This document shows, in pieces, positions 34,862 through 44,886 of a stretch of DNA of 64,000 bases. The first letter of the stretch is position 1. Each line of letters opens with the position of its first letter. Source of the DNA: Pseudomonadales bacterium. GTDB lineage: Bacteria > Pseudomonadota > Gammaproteobacteria > Pseudomonadales > Pseudohongiellaceae. Position numbers and translations under genes: made by a program. The notes under the pieces are model-generated. The model saw nothing but the letters and a program-made list of their open reading frames with translations. It searched no databases and was not told the origin of the DNA. The stretch is from assembly GCA_024234365.1 (NCBI GenBank), contig JACKOK010000006.1:62001-126000 (forward strand), written 5' to 3'.

Positions 34862-36358
34862 TTAGTCGCCGGATTGCTGAAAGTCTTGAAACTCTTTCTC
34901 CAGGGCCTTGGCTTGCTTCTTGGAAACTCCACCCAGAATCGTGATGGCGTGACGCAATCTCGCCCGAGTGACGTCCAGACCAATGATGCTGATGGCGTCG
35001 ATCACAGAGGTAGAGACGGGTTTTCCCGTAACCGCAACAAACAGCGGGAAGAGAAAATCACGGATCTTCATGTCCAGATGTGCCGCCAGGGCAACGCAGT
35101 GCTGTTCGATAGTGTCGCGGTCAAAAGCGCGGCTGTTTTCCAGCTGCCACAGGGTCAATTGCAGGCTCTTGCACATCTGCTCGTTTGAGAGTTGCTTGTG
35201 CACAAAGCTGTGCTCCGTGATCTCCGGCAGGCCGCTCAGGAAGAAGCCGGCCAAGGGGCTGATATCGCTGAAACGCTCGATACGGTCACGGATCAATGGC
35301 ACGATGCGCTGCATCTTTTCCGGCTGGAATGCCCATTGGGCAAACTGTTGCATGAAGGCTTCGTCACTCAGGGTTTCGCGTATGTATTTGCCGTTCAGCC
35401 AGTCGAGTTTTTCTACATCGAATACCGGGCCGCCCAGGGACACACGCATCAGGTCAAAGTGTTCAGTCATCTCCTGTACGGAGAACATTTCTCTGCCATC
35501 GGGCATGGTCCAGCCCATCATGCCCAGATAATTGACCAGCGCCTCGGGCAGATAGCCCATATCACGATAGTAATTGATGCTGGTGGGATTCTTGCGTTTG
35601 CTCAGCTTGCTCTTGTCCGGATTGCGCAGCAGGGGCATATGGCAATAGTTGGGTGCCTCCCAGCCGAAGTACTGATACAGCAACAAGTGTTTTGGCGTGG
35701 AGTTGATCCACTCTTCACCACGAATGACATGGGAGATCTGCATGAAGTGATCGTCCACCACATTGGCGAAATGATAGGTGGGCAGGCCATCGGATTTCAT
35801 CAGCACCTGCATATCGACCTGCTGCCAGGCAATGCTGATATCACCACGCAGCATGTCGTGGAACTGGCAGTCCCCTTCGCTTGGCACGCGCATGCGGATG
35901 ACGTGTTCCTCACCGGCGGCGAGCCGGTCGGCAATTTCGCTCTGGCTCAAACCAAGGCAGTGGCCGTCGTAGCCCACGGGGGCCTTTTCCGCCATCTGCT
36001 GGTTGCGCAGTTCAGTGAGCCTTTGCGCGGAACAGAAACAATGGAAGGCGTGCCCGGTTTCCAGCAGATGCTTGATCTGCTCCTGGTACAGCTCACTGCG
36101 TTCGCTTTGACGGTAAGGACCAAACTGGCCGCCTACATCCGGCCCCTCATTCCAGCTCAAGCCAAGCCAGCGCAGGGCGGCAAGAATATCCTGTTCGGAC
36201 TTTTCCGTGCTGCGGGCCTGGTCTGTGTCTTCGATACGAAGAATGAACTCTCCGCCATGCTGTTTGGCGAAACAGCGGTTGAACAGTGCGATATAGGCGG
36301 TGCCTACATGAGGGTCTCCCGTAGGGGATGGCGCGATGCGGGTGCGGACGTTGTGCAT
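34862..36358 (-). CDS. gltX: Glutamyl-tRNA synthetase
   Basis: 498-residue class I synthetase. The HIGH-type motif is APSPTGDPHVGTAY at residues 9-22, the KMSKS motif appears as KLSKRKNP, and a C-terminal anticodon-binding domain completes the usual length. Catalysis charges tRNA-Glu. An ATTATA on the plus strand at 36396-36401 gives a perfect TATAAT -10 box upstream of the gene. tRNA-Glu itself is at 55.4 kb in this window. Confidence 0.95.
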   Translation of the reverse strand: MHNVRTRIAPSPTGDPHVGTAYIALFNRCFAKQHGGEFILRIEDTDQARSTEKSEQDILAALRWLGLSWNEGPDVGGQFGPYRQSERSELYQEQIKHLLETGHAFHCFCSAQRLTELRNQQMAEKAPVGYDGHCLGLSQSEIADRLAAGEEHVIRMRVPSEGDCQFHDMLRGDISIAWQQVDMQVLMKSDGLPTYHFANVVDDHFMQISHVIRGEEWINSTPKHLLLYQYFGWEAPNYCHMPLLRNPDKSKLSKRKNPTSINYYRDMGYLPEALVNYLGMMGWTMPDGREMFSVQEMTEHFDLMRVSLGGPVFDVEKLDWLNGKYIRETLSDEAFMQQFAQWAFQPEKMQRIVPLIRDRIERFSDISPLAGFFLSGLPEITEHSFVHKQLSNEQMCKSLQLTLWQLENSRAFDRDTIEQHCVALAAHLDMKIRDFLFPLFVAVTGKPVSTSVIDAISIIGLDVTRARLRHAITILGGVSKKQAKALEKEFQDFQQSGD

Positions 36359-36510
36359 GTCAATCCTGTCTGAGGCTTGTCAGTTCAAAGGCGCGATTAT
36401 ACGTCAATGCCGCTGGCTGCCGGAATATGTGCCGCGTGTTCTGCTGCAGTGCATCCGGTATACTTCCTTCCTGAACACGACAATGCTGCAGGTACAAGGG
36501 CCCCGCTTTG

Positions 36511-37524
36511 ATGATTTCCCCCCGCTTACACCGGTTTTGTGTCGCGCCCATGCTGGACTGGACGGACCGTCATGAACGTTATTTTCTTCGTCTGATCAGT
36601 CGGCACGCTTTCCTGTATACGGAGATGGTGACAACAGGCGCACTGATATACGGAGACGCAGCCCGGCATCTGGCATTCGATGACAGTGAGCATCCGGTGG
36701 CATTACAACTGGGCGGCAGCAAGCCGGATGAGATCGCCCGCTGTGCGCACATGGCGCAGCAGGCAGGCTATGACGAAGTGAACCTGAACATCGGCTGCCC
36801 CAGTGACCGTGTGCAGTCGGGCCGTTTTGGTGCCTGCCTGATGGCACAGCCCGAGCTGGTTGCCGAGTGTGTTCATGCGGCACGTCAATGTGTGGATATT
36901 CCTGTTACGGTCAAGTGCCGCATCGGTATCGATGAACACGACAGTGATGAATTCCTGTTCCGTTTTGTGGAACCCATCGCGGCGGCAGGATGCAGTACTT
37001 TCATCGTCCATGCACGCATCGCGATCCTGCAGGGGCTCAGCCCGAAGGAGAATCGGGATATTCCTCCCCTGCAGTATGATCGGGTTCTGCGTCTCAAGCG
37101 CCGTTATCCTGAGCTTGAGATCGTGATCAACGGGGGAATCCGGACCTTGGCTGAGAGCAACACTCTTCTGGAAGAACTGGACGGAGTCATGATGGGACGC
37201 GAGGCCTATCAGAACCCCTGGGTACTCGCCAGAGTCGATGAGGAACTGTTTGGCGCCGAGCCCGCCGTGCTCGATCGTTTTGAGGTAATGCAGCGTTTCC
37301 TGCCCTATGTTCGTGAAGAGTTGAGCAGAGGCACTCCCCTGCAGCACATGAGCCGGCATATTCTCGGTCTGTTCCATGGCATACCCGGAGGCAAGGCTTT
37401 CCGACGTCACCTCAGTGAAAATGCCTTTCGCAAAGACGCGGGAGTTCAGGTACTGGAAGACGCGATTGCCCTGCTTGATGTAAGCTCGCAAAGACACGCA
37501 CGGATGAGTGCAACGGGAACCTGA
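36511..37524 (+). CDS. dusA: tRNA-dihydrouridine(20/20a) synthase
   Basis: 337-residue FMN-dependent enzyme that reduces U20/U20a in the tRNA D-loop. The N-terminus VAPMLDWTDRHERYF, the NIGCPSDRVQSGRFGACLM catalytic-Cys region, and GLSPKENRDIPPLQYDRV are diagnostic of DusA rather than DusB or DusC. ATG 36511 is used; a TTG immediately before it is an alternative. It is divergent from gltX. Confidence 0.95.
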   Translation: MISPRLHRFCVAPMLDWTDRHERYFLRLISRHAFLYTEMVTTGALIYGDAARHLAFDDSEHPVALQLGGSKPDEIARCAHMAQQAGYDEVNLNIGCPSDRVQSGRFGACLMAQPELVAECVHAARQCVDIPVTVKCRIGIDEHDSDEFLFRFVEPIAAAGCSTFIVHARIAILQGLSPKENRDIPPLQYDRVLRLKRRYPELEIVINGGIRTLAESNTLLEELDGVMMGREAYQNPWVLARVDEELFGAEPAVLDRFEVMQRFLPYVREELSRGTPLQHMSRHILGLFHGIPGGKAFRRHLSENAFRKDAGVQVLEDAIALLDVSSQRHARMSATGT

Positions 37525-37541
37525 CACACGGAATAACGGCG

Positions 37542-38018
37542 ATGTTATCAGCACTGAAACAATTTTTTGAACAACGGTTGTCTCTGAACTGCGAGGACAA
37601 TGAGGCGCAATGCGTTAAAAAAATTGAACTGGCCACGGCTGCGCTGATGTTTGAGCTGATGAAAACAGATACGAATATTGATGTCCGGGAACGGGAAATC
37701 CTGGCGCAGATTCTGCGCGACACATTCATGCTCGATGAGGGGGCCCTGCAGGAGTTGCTGCACATGGCGGAAAGCGCTGCCCAAGATGCGACCTCTTTGT
37801 ATGAGTTTACCTCTTTGATCAATGAGTCCTTCGACTATGGGCAGCGGGTCAGGCTGATGGAAAATCTGTGGCGCATTGCCTATGCGGACAAGCGGCTTGA
37901 TCGTTATGAAGAGCACATGATCCGGAAAGTGGGCGACCTGATCTATCTGCGCCACAGTGATTTCATTCGCACCAAGCTGCAGGTGCGTGAGGCTCTGGGC
38001 CTCTCTTCCCAGGATTAG
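37542..38018 (+). CDS. TerB-family protein
   Basis: 158-residue, all-helical, acidic cytoplasmic protein matching the TerB/TerB-like family. Key pattern: AALMFELMKTDTNIDVREREIL in the first half and an internally similar ENLWRIAYADKRLDRYEEHMIRKVGDLI in the second, each with a D-x-x-x-D/E metal-type loop. It stands alone, with no tellurite-resistance cluster, so that role should not be assumed. It begins 17 bases after dusA and overlaps the convergent MlaA-like gene by 4 bases. Confidence 0.8.
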   Translation: MLSALKQFFEQRLSLNCEDNEAQCVKKIELATAALMFELMKTDTNIDVREREILAQILRDTFMLDEGALQELLHMAESAAQDATSLYEFTSLINESFDYGQRVRLMENLWRIAYADKRLDRYEEHMIRKVGDLIYLRHSDFIRTKLQVREALGLSSQD

Positions 38019-38701
38019 AAATCGTCGAAGTCGTCGTAATAGGCGCCATCGTTGACGAGATATTCGCGTTGCTGCAGATAGGCTTCGCGCACGAAGAGAT
38101 ATTCATCGCCTGAAATCAGCCCTTCCATGGAAAACACCGAGGCACGGTCATCGATATAGCGCAACGCGGTCAGCGTGGTGCGTACGCGACCGTCTTCGTA
38201 GTACTGGATCGGGTTAAACAGGGTATCGAGAACCAGGCCTACGGAATCGCGCGCAGAGCTTGGGCCAAAGAACGGCAGTACCACATATGGGCCGGAACCC
38301 ACGCCCCAGCGACCGAAAGTCTGCCCGAAATCCTCTTCGTTCTTGGACAAACCAACCGAGGAGGCAACATCGATGACGCCGACCAGACCTACCGTAGTAT
38401 TGATCAGCAGGCGACCGGAATCGGAGGCAGCATCCATCAGCTTCAACTGCAGAAGATCGTTGGCGAGGACGTTGATGTCATCCACATTGCTGAAGAAGTT
38501 GCCGATGCACTGCCGTACCACTCCGGGCACCACTGTGCTATAGGTGAGCGCAACGGGGCGCAGCAACCAGCTGTCCATGAAATTATTGAAGCGATCGATA
38601 CGCCGGTTGGTTTTTTCCCAGGGGTCGGCCGCAATGACAACGCTACTGCTCAATACGAGTATGCCCAACACCCCCGTTCTGAGGATGCTCTTCAGCCACA
38701 T
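38015..38701 (-). CDS. mlaA: MlaA (VacJ)-family protein lacking a lipobox
   Basis: MlaA extracts mislocalised phospholipids from the outer leaflet of the outer membrane and hands them to MlaC. The family core is clear: DPWEKTNRRIDRFNNFMD, RPVALTYSTVVPGVVRQCIGNF, and QTFGRWGVGSGPYVVLPFFGPSSARDSVG. Most members are lipoproteins, but this one has MWLKSILRTGV followed by LSSSVVIAADP with no Cys, so it should be cleaved by signal peptidase I. I chose ATG 38701 for a normal signal peptide (228 residues); in-frame starts exist at 38734 and 38737. The Asp/Glu-rich tail DDFDDF is unusual. Confidence 0.85.
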   Translation of the reverse strand: MWLKSILRTGVLGILVLSSSVVIAADPWEKTNRRIDRFNNFMDSWLLRPVALTYSTVVPGVVRQCIGNFFSNVDDINVLANDLLQLKLMDAASDSGRLLINTTVGLVGVIDVASSVGLSKNEEDFGQTFGRWGVGSGPYVVLPFFGPSSARDSVGLVLDTLFNPIQYYEDGRVRTTLTALRYIDDRASVFSMEGLISGDEYLFVREAYLQQREYLVNDGAYYDDFDDF

Positions 38702-38880
38702 CACCTGTTCATTGTCTCTGGAAACCACTGGCATCACTCATCCGGACTTGCCGGATTCTCCCTCCGCAGGAGTTTGTCTCCCAACGCAAGGCGTATTATC
38801 ACAAACCCGGTAAATGAATGACATACCCCCATTGAGGGATTCCGCGAAAATACAGGATTGTGCCCGATTTGAGACAGGAT

Positions 38881-41800
38881 TCAGGGGGATTGGCGCAAGC
38901 TTTCCAGGCGTTTCTCCAGGCGCTTCTGGGAGACGGGGAAACGGGTACCCAGTGTTTGGGCGAACAGGGAGACACGCAGTTCCTGCACAGCCCAGGGCAG
39001 TAACTCCAATTCTGTAGAGGGGGTTTTTCTACGCTCTTTTTCGACCTTAATTTTGCCATCTATCTCATTGATATCACGGAGATATTCTTCATCTTTCAAG
39101 CGTTGAGACGGCAATTTGTCAAGACGCAGGGAAATGGCCTGGAGATAGCGGGGATACTCCCGGAGATATTGAGGGGGAGTGTTTGCCAGGTAATCCGGCC
39201 CCAGCAATTGCTGCAGCTGAGATTCAATATCACGCAGGCTTGGCTGGTATTCGCGTGCGCTGAGGGCTTTCAGGCGTCTGCGCAGGGCAAATACCTGCTC
39301 GATAATCTCCGTCAGCAGCCTGCCAAAGCGTTCGGCGCTGGCAATCAGTTGTGGTTTGCCCTCGTTCAGCAGGCGTTCAAATGCTGCCTGATCCCGTGGT
39401 ATTGAAATCTCGTCAATGGCAAAAGCCAGATGATAGATGGCCCTCAGCGCCTGTTCCTCAAAGCCCTTGGGTAAATCCGCCGCCTTCAGTGACAGATTGC
39501 GCGCCACTTTTTTCAATATCTCCTGAATCATGCGCTTTTGCTGGGCAGAGCGTAGAATCAGCAGTGTGATCAATCCCTGGCGGCTGAGGCGGTCGGCCAG
39601 CTCTGCCGTCTCCTGCAGCACGATGGCTACCTCCTGCCCCTGATCCACCAATGCAGGGTAACGACTGACGCGGATTTGTTCATCGAGCAGGACGTCATCG
39701 GGCAATGTGCCGAAATCCCAATCGCGGATGCCGCTGCGTTCACAGGGGTGACGACTTGTCTGCGCCAGGGCCGTGACGGCTCCCTGGCAAAAGCGTTCCT
39801 GCAGGCGTTTGAGAGAGGTATCGTGCCCCAACTCTTTGCCCTTGGCGTCCATCACGCGAATTCTGGGATGCAGATGAGCGGGCAGCTCAACGGCTTCCAG
39901 TGTGCCAGGCTCCAGTTGAACTCCTTTTGTCTTGCGGATGAAATCCTGCAACAGCGGCAGCAGTGCTCTGTTCGGCGTGTCCCTCCCTGGTGTCAGGGAA
40001 AGTGTCTGCATAAAACCTTCAACAAAATCGGGAACCGGAATGAACAGCTTGCGCAATTGTTTGGGCAGGCCCTTCAGGGTGGCCACGCAACGCTCCCGGA
40101 TGAGCCCGGGAATCATCCAGTCAAGGTCCGCTTCACGCATTTGCGCCAGCATCGTGGTGGGGACATCCACGACGGCGCCATCGTCCGATTGTCCCGGCTT
40201 GAAGGCATAGTGTATGGGCAGCGGGTTGTTCTGAATGGAGGTGCTGTCCGGAAAGTAGTGTGCGATATCAAGCCCGCTAGTGCGTTGCTGCAGATCTTCC
40301 TTGTGCATGTGCAGCACCTGCCCCCTGCCCGCCTGAGCCTCCTGCCTGAGCCAATGCTCCAGTGAACGGGCCTCGCAGATTCCTGCAGGGATGCGTTGCG
40401 CGTAAAACGCCTCAATCTGCTCTTCTCCCACGATAATATCGGGGCGGCGCAGCTTCTCTTCCTCCTTGCGCAGTGCAGCCAGCAGAGCGCTGTTATGACG
40501 ATAGAAAGCGGCATTGCTGCCGAGCTGCCGGTCTACCAGCGCTTCGCGGATAAAAATCTCGCGGCTGACGATCGGATCGATGCCAGCATAGGGGACACGT
40601 TTGCGTTCAACGAGCACGAGCCCGAACAGGGAGATTTTCTCGTAGGCCATGACGCGCCCGGCGCGTTTCTCCCAATGGGGTTCGGAATAATCGCGACGAA
40701 CCAGATCAGCGGCCGCATCGACAGCCCAGGAGGGTTCGATACGGGCTGCCAGTGTGGCATAGAGCCGTGAGGTCTCGATGAGCTCCGCGGTAACCACCCA
40801 TCGCGGACCTTTCTTTGCGAGCACAGAACTGGGGAAGATCGCAAAACGCCTGCCACGACTGCCGAGGTACTGCCCCTCCTCCCCCTTCATGCCGATCTGA
40901 TTGAGGGAGCCACTGAGAATGGCGCGGTGCACCGCCTCGTAATCGCTGTCCGTGGCGAGTGCCGCATCGTCGGCGTGGCGGTTCTCACGGAAGCCGAGCT
41001 GTTGGCAGCCCAGGTGCAATTGACGATGCGTTTCGCGCCATTCGCGCATGCGCAGATAGGAAAGATAGTGTCTGCTGCAATATTTTTTCAGGGCATTCTG
41101 GCTGAGATTCTGCCGTTGTTCCTCAAAAGCAGCCCACAACAATACCCAGGAAAGAAAATCCGATTCGGGGTGGGCAAACTGCTGGTGCATTTCGCGTGCA
41201 GCCTGGCGTTTTTCCGGAGGTACATCGCGTGGGTCCTGCACACTGAGGGCGCTGACAATAATCAGCATTTCCTGCAGGCAGCCCCGCCCTGCCGCCTCAA
41301 TCAGCATACGCGCCAGACGGGGATCGGTTGCCAGTGCGGCGATCTTGCGTCCGGTGGATGTGATACGTCTTTCCTGCGTGATGGCGCCCAGCTCCATCAA
41401 CAGTTTGAAGCCATCGTTGATCGCTTTCTGTTCCGGTCTGTCCAGGAAGGGAAACGCCTGGATATCGCCAAGTCCCAGCATCAGCATCTGCAGTATCACT
41501 GCGCTGAGATTGGTGCGCTGTATTTCCGGGTCTGTGAATGCCGCCCTGCCGGAAAAATCTTCTTCACTGTAGAGACGAAAACAGGTGCCATGGCTCACAC
41601 GCCCACAGCGTCCCGCCCTTTGATTGGCGCTGGCCTGTGACACCGGTTCAATGGGCAGGCGCTGCACCTTGCTCTGCACACTGTAACGGGAGATGCGGGC
41701 CAGCCCGGCGTCGATCACATAAACAATACCGGGAACCGTCAGCGAGGTTTCCGCCACATTGGTCGCAAGAATGATGCGTCTGCCTCGGTGGGGAGCAAAA

Positions 41801-42825
41801 ATGCGGTTCTGTTCCGCAGGTGTCAGCCGTGCATACAGCGGAAGGATCTCGGTATCGCGCAATTGTCGTTTACGCAAGTTGATGGCCAGGTCCCGAATCT
41901 CCCGCTCACCGCTGAGAAATACGAGCACATCACCGGGCATCTGTCGATTGTTGCGTTCGAGCGTTTCGATTTCCTTGAGTGAGGCGTAAATTCCATCGCT
42001 CAGCGGGTCGTCACTGCCAGGTGTCAGCTCTTCCAGAGGACGATACAGTATGTCTACCGGATAACTGCGGCCGGAGACCTCCACGATCGGGGCATTGTCA
42101 AAGTGTCGGGAGAATTTTTCGACATCAATGGTGGCAGAGGTGATGATGAGTTTGAGATCCCGGCGCCTGGGCAACAACTGTTTGAGATAGCCCAGCAGAA
42201 AATCAATGTTGAGGCTGCGTTCATGGGCCTCGTCGATGATCAGCACCTCGTATTTGTTGAGGTAGCGGTCCTGCTGAATCTCTGCCAGCAGAATACCATC
42301 GGTCATCAGCTTGATCAGCGTGTCGGGTGCCGTGTGGTCGGTGAAACGCACCTGATAGCCCACCAGGGAGCCCGCTTCCACCTGCAGTTCTTCCGCGATG
42401 CGTGTTGCCACCGAGCGTGCGGCAATACGACGGGGTTGGGTGTGGCCGATCAAGCCCCGGCTACCCAGGCCGAGTTCCAGGCAGAGTTTCGGCAACTGCG
42501 TGGTTTTGCCCGAACCGGTGTCGCCGGCCAGAATAATCACCTGATGGGATTGAATAGCCTGAAGAATATCCTCACGGCGTGCGGAGACAGGTAGAGAGTC
42601 CGGATAATGAATGGCCGGAATGGATGCGCGGCGAGCCTTTACCTGCTCACAGGAAGCCTCGATCCGTTGTTCCAGTGCCTGTAATGCTTCCGGTGTACTG
42701 TCGCCCCTGCGCAGGCGTGTCAGGGCACTGCGCAGACGGTGCTGATCCTGTGACAGCGCTGCCGCGATACGGGCATTCAGGGCGTTTCCACCCTGCGCTG
42801 TGTCATTATCCCTCACCTTCGACAT
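38881..42825 (-). CDS. hrpA: ATP-dependent RNA helicase HrpA
   Basis: 1314-residue DEAH-box helicase. Walker A GDTGSGKTTQ is at 101-110 and DEAH at 198-201; helicase C, HA2, OB-fold and the long HrpA-specific C-terminal domain (DUF3418-like) fill the rest. E. coli HrpA (1300 residues) resolves collided ribosomes and affects fimbrial mRNA processing. It overlaps fadD by one base and is the last gene of the dnaX-to-hrpA block. Confidence 0.95.
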   Translation of the reverse strand: MSKVRDNDTAQGGNALNARIAAALSQDQHRLRSALTRLRRGDSTPEALQALEQRIEASCEQVKARRASIPAIHYPDSLPVSARREDILQAIQSHQVIILAGDTGSGKTTQLPKLCLELGLGSRGLIGHTQPRRIAARSVATRIAEELQVEAGSLVGYQVRFTDHTAPDTLIKLMTDGILLAEIQQDRYLNKYEVLIIDEAHERSLNIDFLLGYLKQLLPRRRDLKLIITSATIDVEKFSRHFDNAPIVEVSGRSYPVDILYRPLEELTPGSDDPLSDGIYASLKEIETLERNNRQMPGDVLVFLSGEREIRDLAINLRKRQLRDTEILPLYARLTPAEQNRIFAPHRGRRIILATNVAETSLTVPGIVYVIDAGLARISRYSVQSKVQRLPIEPVSQASANQRAGRCGRVSHGTCFRLYSEEDFSGRAAFTDPEIQRTNLSAVILQMLMLGLGDIQAFPFLDRPEQKAINDGFKLLMELGAITQERRITSTGRKIAALATDPRLARMLIEAAGRGCLQEMLIIVSALSVQDPRDVPPEKRQAAREMHQQFAHPESDFLSWVLLWAAFEEQRQNLSQNALKKYCSRHYLSYLRMREWRETHRQLHLGCQQLGFRENRHADDAALATDSDYEAVHRAILSGSLNQIGMKGEEGQYLGSRGRRFAIFPSSVLAKKGPRWVVTAELIETSRLYATLAARIEPSWAVDAAADLVRRDYSEPHWEKRAGRVMAYEKISLFGLVLVERKRVPYAGIDPIVSREIFIREALVDRQLGSNAAFYRHNSALLAALRKEEEKLRRPDIIVGEEQIEAFYAQRIPAGICEARSLEHWLRQEAQAGRGQVLHMHKEDLQQRTSGLDIAHYFPDSTSIQNNPLPIHYAFKPGQSDDGAVVDVPTTMLAQMREADLDWMIPGLIRERCVATLKGLPKQLRKLFIPVPDFVEGFMQTLSLTPGRDTPNRALLPLLQDFIRKTKGVQLEPGTLEAVELPAHLHPRIRVMDAKGKELGHDTSLKRLQERFCQGAVTALAQTSRHPCERSGIRDWDFGTLPDDVLLDEQIRVSRYPALVDQGQEVAIVLQETAELADRLSRQGLITLLILRSAQQKRMIQEILKKVARNLSLKAADLPKGFEEQALRAIYHLAFAIDEISIPRDQAAFERLLNEGKPQLIASAERFGRLLTEIIEQVFALRRRLKALSAREYQPSLRDIESQLQQLLGPDYLANTPPQYLREYPRYLQAISLRLDKLPSQRLKDEEYLRDINEIDGKIKVEKERRKTPSTELELLPWAVQELRVSLFAQTLGTRFPVSQKRLEKRLESLRQSP

Positions 42826-44510
42826 CAGATTTCCAGGTCCGAGCGCGCCTTCAGGTGGGCCAGTTCCTGCTCTCGCAGCTCCCGTCGCAGAATCTTGCCA
42901 ACATTGGATTTGGGTAATTCATTGACGAAGCTGATCTCCTTCGGCACCTTGTAGGCAGTCAGGTTTTCCCGGCAATAATGTTTGAGCGCATCGAGAGTCA
43001 GGTGTGCATTGCGCGGCACGACAAACAGTTTCACCTTCTCGCCGGTTTTCTCACTGGGCAGTCCGATGGCCGCGCTTTCGAACACATCGGGGTGTGCGTT
43101 GACGACCTCTTCCACTTCACTGGGGAATACATTGAAGCCGGAGACGATGATGAGTTCCTTTTTGCGATCAACGATACGGATATACCCTTCTGCATCCAGC
43201 TGAGCAAAGTCTCCGGTCTTGAACCAACCGTCCTCGGTGATCGCGTCTGCACTCGCCTGTTCGTTGTGCCAGTAACCTTTCATCACCTGTGGGCCGCGCA
43301 CCCACAACTCGCCCTTTTCGCCAGTGCCCAATACCTTGCCACTGTCATCCACGACCTGTACCTCGGTGCCGGGAACTGCAAAGCCAACGGTGCCAAGACG
43401 AACATGCCCGGGAAGATTCACGGACACCACGGGAGAACATTCGGTCAGACCATAGCCTTCAAATACCTCGCAACCGGTGAGTTGAGTCCACTCCCTGGCA
43501 ACGTTCACGGTCAGGGCCATGCCACCGGCACCGCAGAAGCGCAAGTGACTGAAATCTACTTCGTGGATACGAGGGTGACGACAAAGTGCCAGGTAGAGTG
43601 TGTTGATACCCAGAAAGCCGTTCGGACGGGTGGCCTTCATCTCGTTTATTACGCTGTTTATATCACGCGGGTTCGGCACAAGAATACTATGGTTCCCGGC
43701 ATAGACCATGGTGAGACAATGCATCATGAAGGCGTAGGTGTGATACAGAGGCAAGGGCCCGATGATGCTGTCCTGACCATCGTGAATGACAGATTTGCTG
43801 ACGGCTCGCAATTGCATCATGTTTGCCAGCAGATTGCTGTGGGTGAGCATGGCGCCCTTGGCGATGCCCGTGGTGCCGCCCGTGTAGAGAATGATGGCAA
43901 CATCGCTTCCAGAGTCGGTGACAGCTAGCGGGCCAAGATGCTGCTTTCCGGTAACGATATGGTGCCAGCGCACGGCATTGGGCAGGGAGTAATCCGGCAC
44001 CATTTTCTTCAGATAACGCGCAGCTGCATTGACGATGAAACGTTTCAGTGGTGGCAGGGCATCACCAATATCGGTGGTAATGATGGTCTCGATATCTGTT
44101 TCGGCGAGAATGCTTTCCAGCTTGTCCGCGAAATTGCTCAGAATCACGATGGCCCTGACCCCCGCATCCCTGAACTGATGTTTCATTTCCCGCGCGGTGT
44201 ACAGCGGGTTGGTGTTGACCAGAATCATGCCTGCCTTCAAGGCTCCGATGACAGCAATGGGAAACTGCAGAATATTTGGCAGTTGGATGGCAATGCGGTC
44301 ACCGGGTTTCAGCGCGTCATGCTGCTGCAGGTAATGGCAGAACTCATCGCTGAGTTTCTCCAGTTCCGTATAGCTCAGGGTATGGCCCAGCGCGGAGAAT
44401 GCGGGCAGCGTGCCATAGGTTTTGAATGCATAGGCATACATTTCCGACAAGCGTGCAAAGCGTTTGGGATCAAGGTCTGCGGTCAGTTCAATCTTTTGCG
44501 CGGCATTCAT
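42825..44510 (-). CDS. fadD: Long-chain fatty-acid--CoA ligase
   Basis: 561-residue acyl-adenylate-forming enzyme. The P-loop-like motif YTGGTTGIAKGAML is at about 209-222, the A5/A7 region includes EGYGLTECSPVVS and GWFKTGDFA, and the A10 lysine is in PKSNVGKILRREL. It activates fatty acids to acyl-CoA for degradation or lipid synthesis. Its position between ycgN/rnd and hrpA is unusual and could tie fatty-acid activation to this operon. Confidence 0.93.
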   Translation of the reverse strand: MNAAQKIELTADLDPKRFARLSEMYAYAFKTYGTLPAFSALGHTLSYTELEKLSDEFCHYLQQHDALKPGDRIAIQLPNILQFPIAVIGALKAGMILVNTNPLYTAREMKHQFRDAGVRAIVILSNFADKLESILAETDIETIITTDIGDALPPLKRFIVNAAARYLKKMVPDYSLPNAVRWHHIVTGKQHLGPLAVTDSGSDVAIILYTGGTTGIAKGAMLTHSNLLANMMQLRAVSKSVIHDGQDSIIGPLPLYHTYAFMMHCLTMVYAGNHSILVPNPRDINSVINEMKATRPNGFLGINTLYLALCRHPRIHEVDFSHLRFCGAGGMALTVNVAREWTQLTGCEVFEGYGLTECSPVVSVNLPGHVRLGTVGFAVPGTEVQVVDDSGKVLGTGEKGELWVRGPQVMKGYWHNEQASADAITEDGWFKTGDFAQLDAEGYIRIVDRKKELIIVSGFNVFPSEVEEVVNAHPDVFESAAIGLPSEKTGEKVKLFVVPRNAHLTLDALKHYCRENLTAYKVPKEISFVNELPKSNVGKILRRELREQELAHLKARSDLEI

Positions 44511-44529
44511 GCGGACTACTCGCTTGTTA

Positions 44530-44886
44530 TCAGGATGAGCCGGTTTTGGTGCGGCGCTTGATAGCCTGTTTCAGGAAAGTTCCGGACAGTGCAAGCAATA
44601 CGCAGAAAACAAGACTCAGGATCAGGGGGACAAATGCGCGAATGAATGCGGAAGTATCGACCGTGATCATGTCCAGCAGCATGACCATCAGGGCGGGTGC
44701 CAACAGATCGGCTTCAGGCCCGACATACCAGGGCGTGAACATCAGGGCTATCAGAACCGCGCGCAGGGTATTGGCCAGAGGCTTGGATCTGATGCGCCCG
44801 GTGAAGCGATAAAAAATCATGTAACACAGGGTACCCGCGAACAGGTAGATGGCCCAACCGGCGATGTAATCGTACAGGTCTAGCAT
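44530..44886 (-). CDS. Small conserved-looking inner-membrane protein, function unknown
   Basis: 118 residues with about four membrane helices (about 7-27, 39-56, 60-77, 80-104) and a basic tail KQAIKRRTKTGSS, so the C-terminus is probably cytoplasmic. I do not recognise a named family. It overlaps ycgN by 7 bases and precedes fadD by 19, so it is cotranscribed with both. Confidence 0.75.
   Translation of the reverse strand: MLDLYDYIAGWAIYLFAGTLCYMIFYRFTGRIRSKPLANTLRAVLIALMFTPWYVGPEADLLAPALMVMLLDMITVDTSAFIRAFVPLILSLVFCVLLALSGTFLKQAIKRRTKTGSS

Noticed and set aside
37542..38018. Tellurite-resistance role for the TerB-like gene
   Set aside because: No other ter genes are present; single TerB-like proteins are common in unrelated settings.
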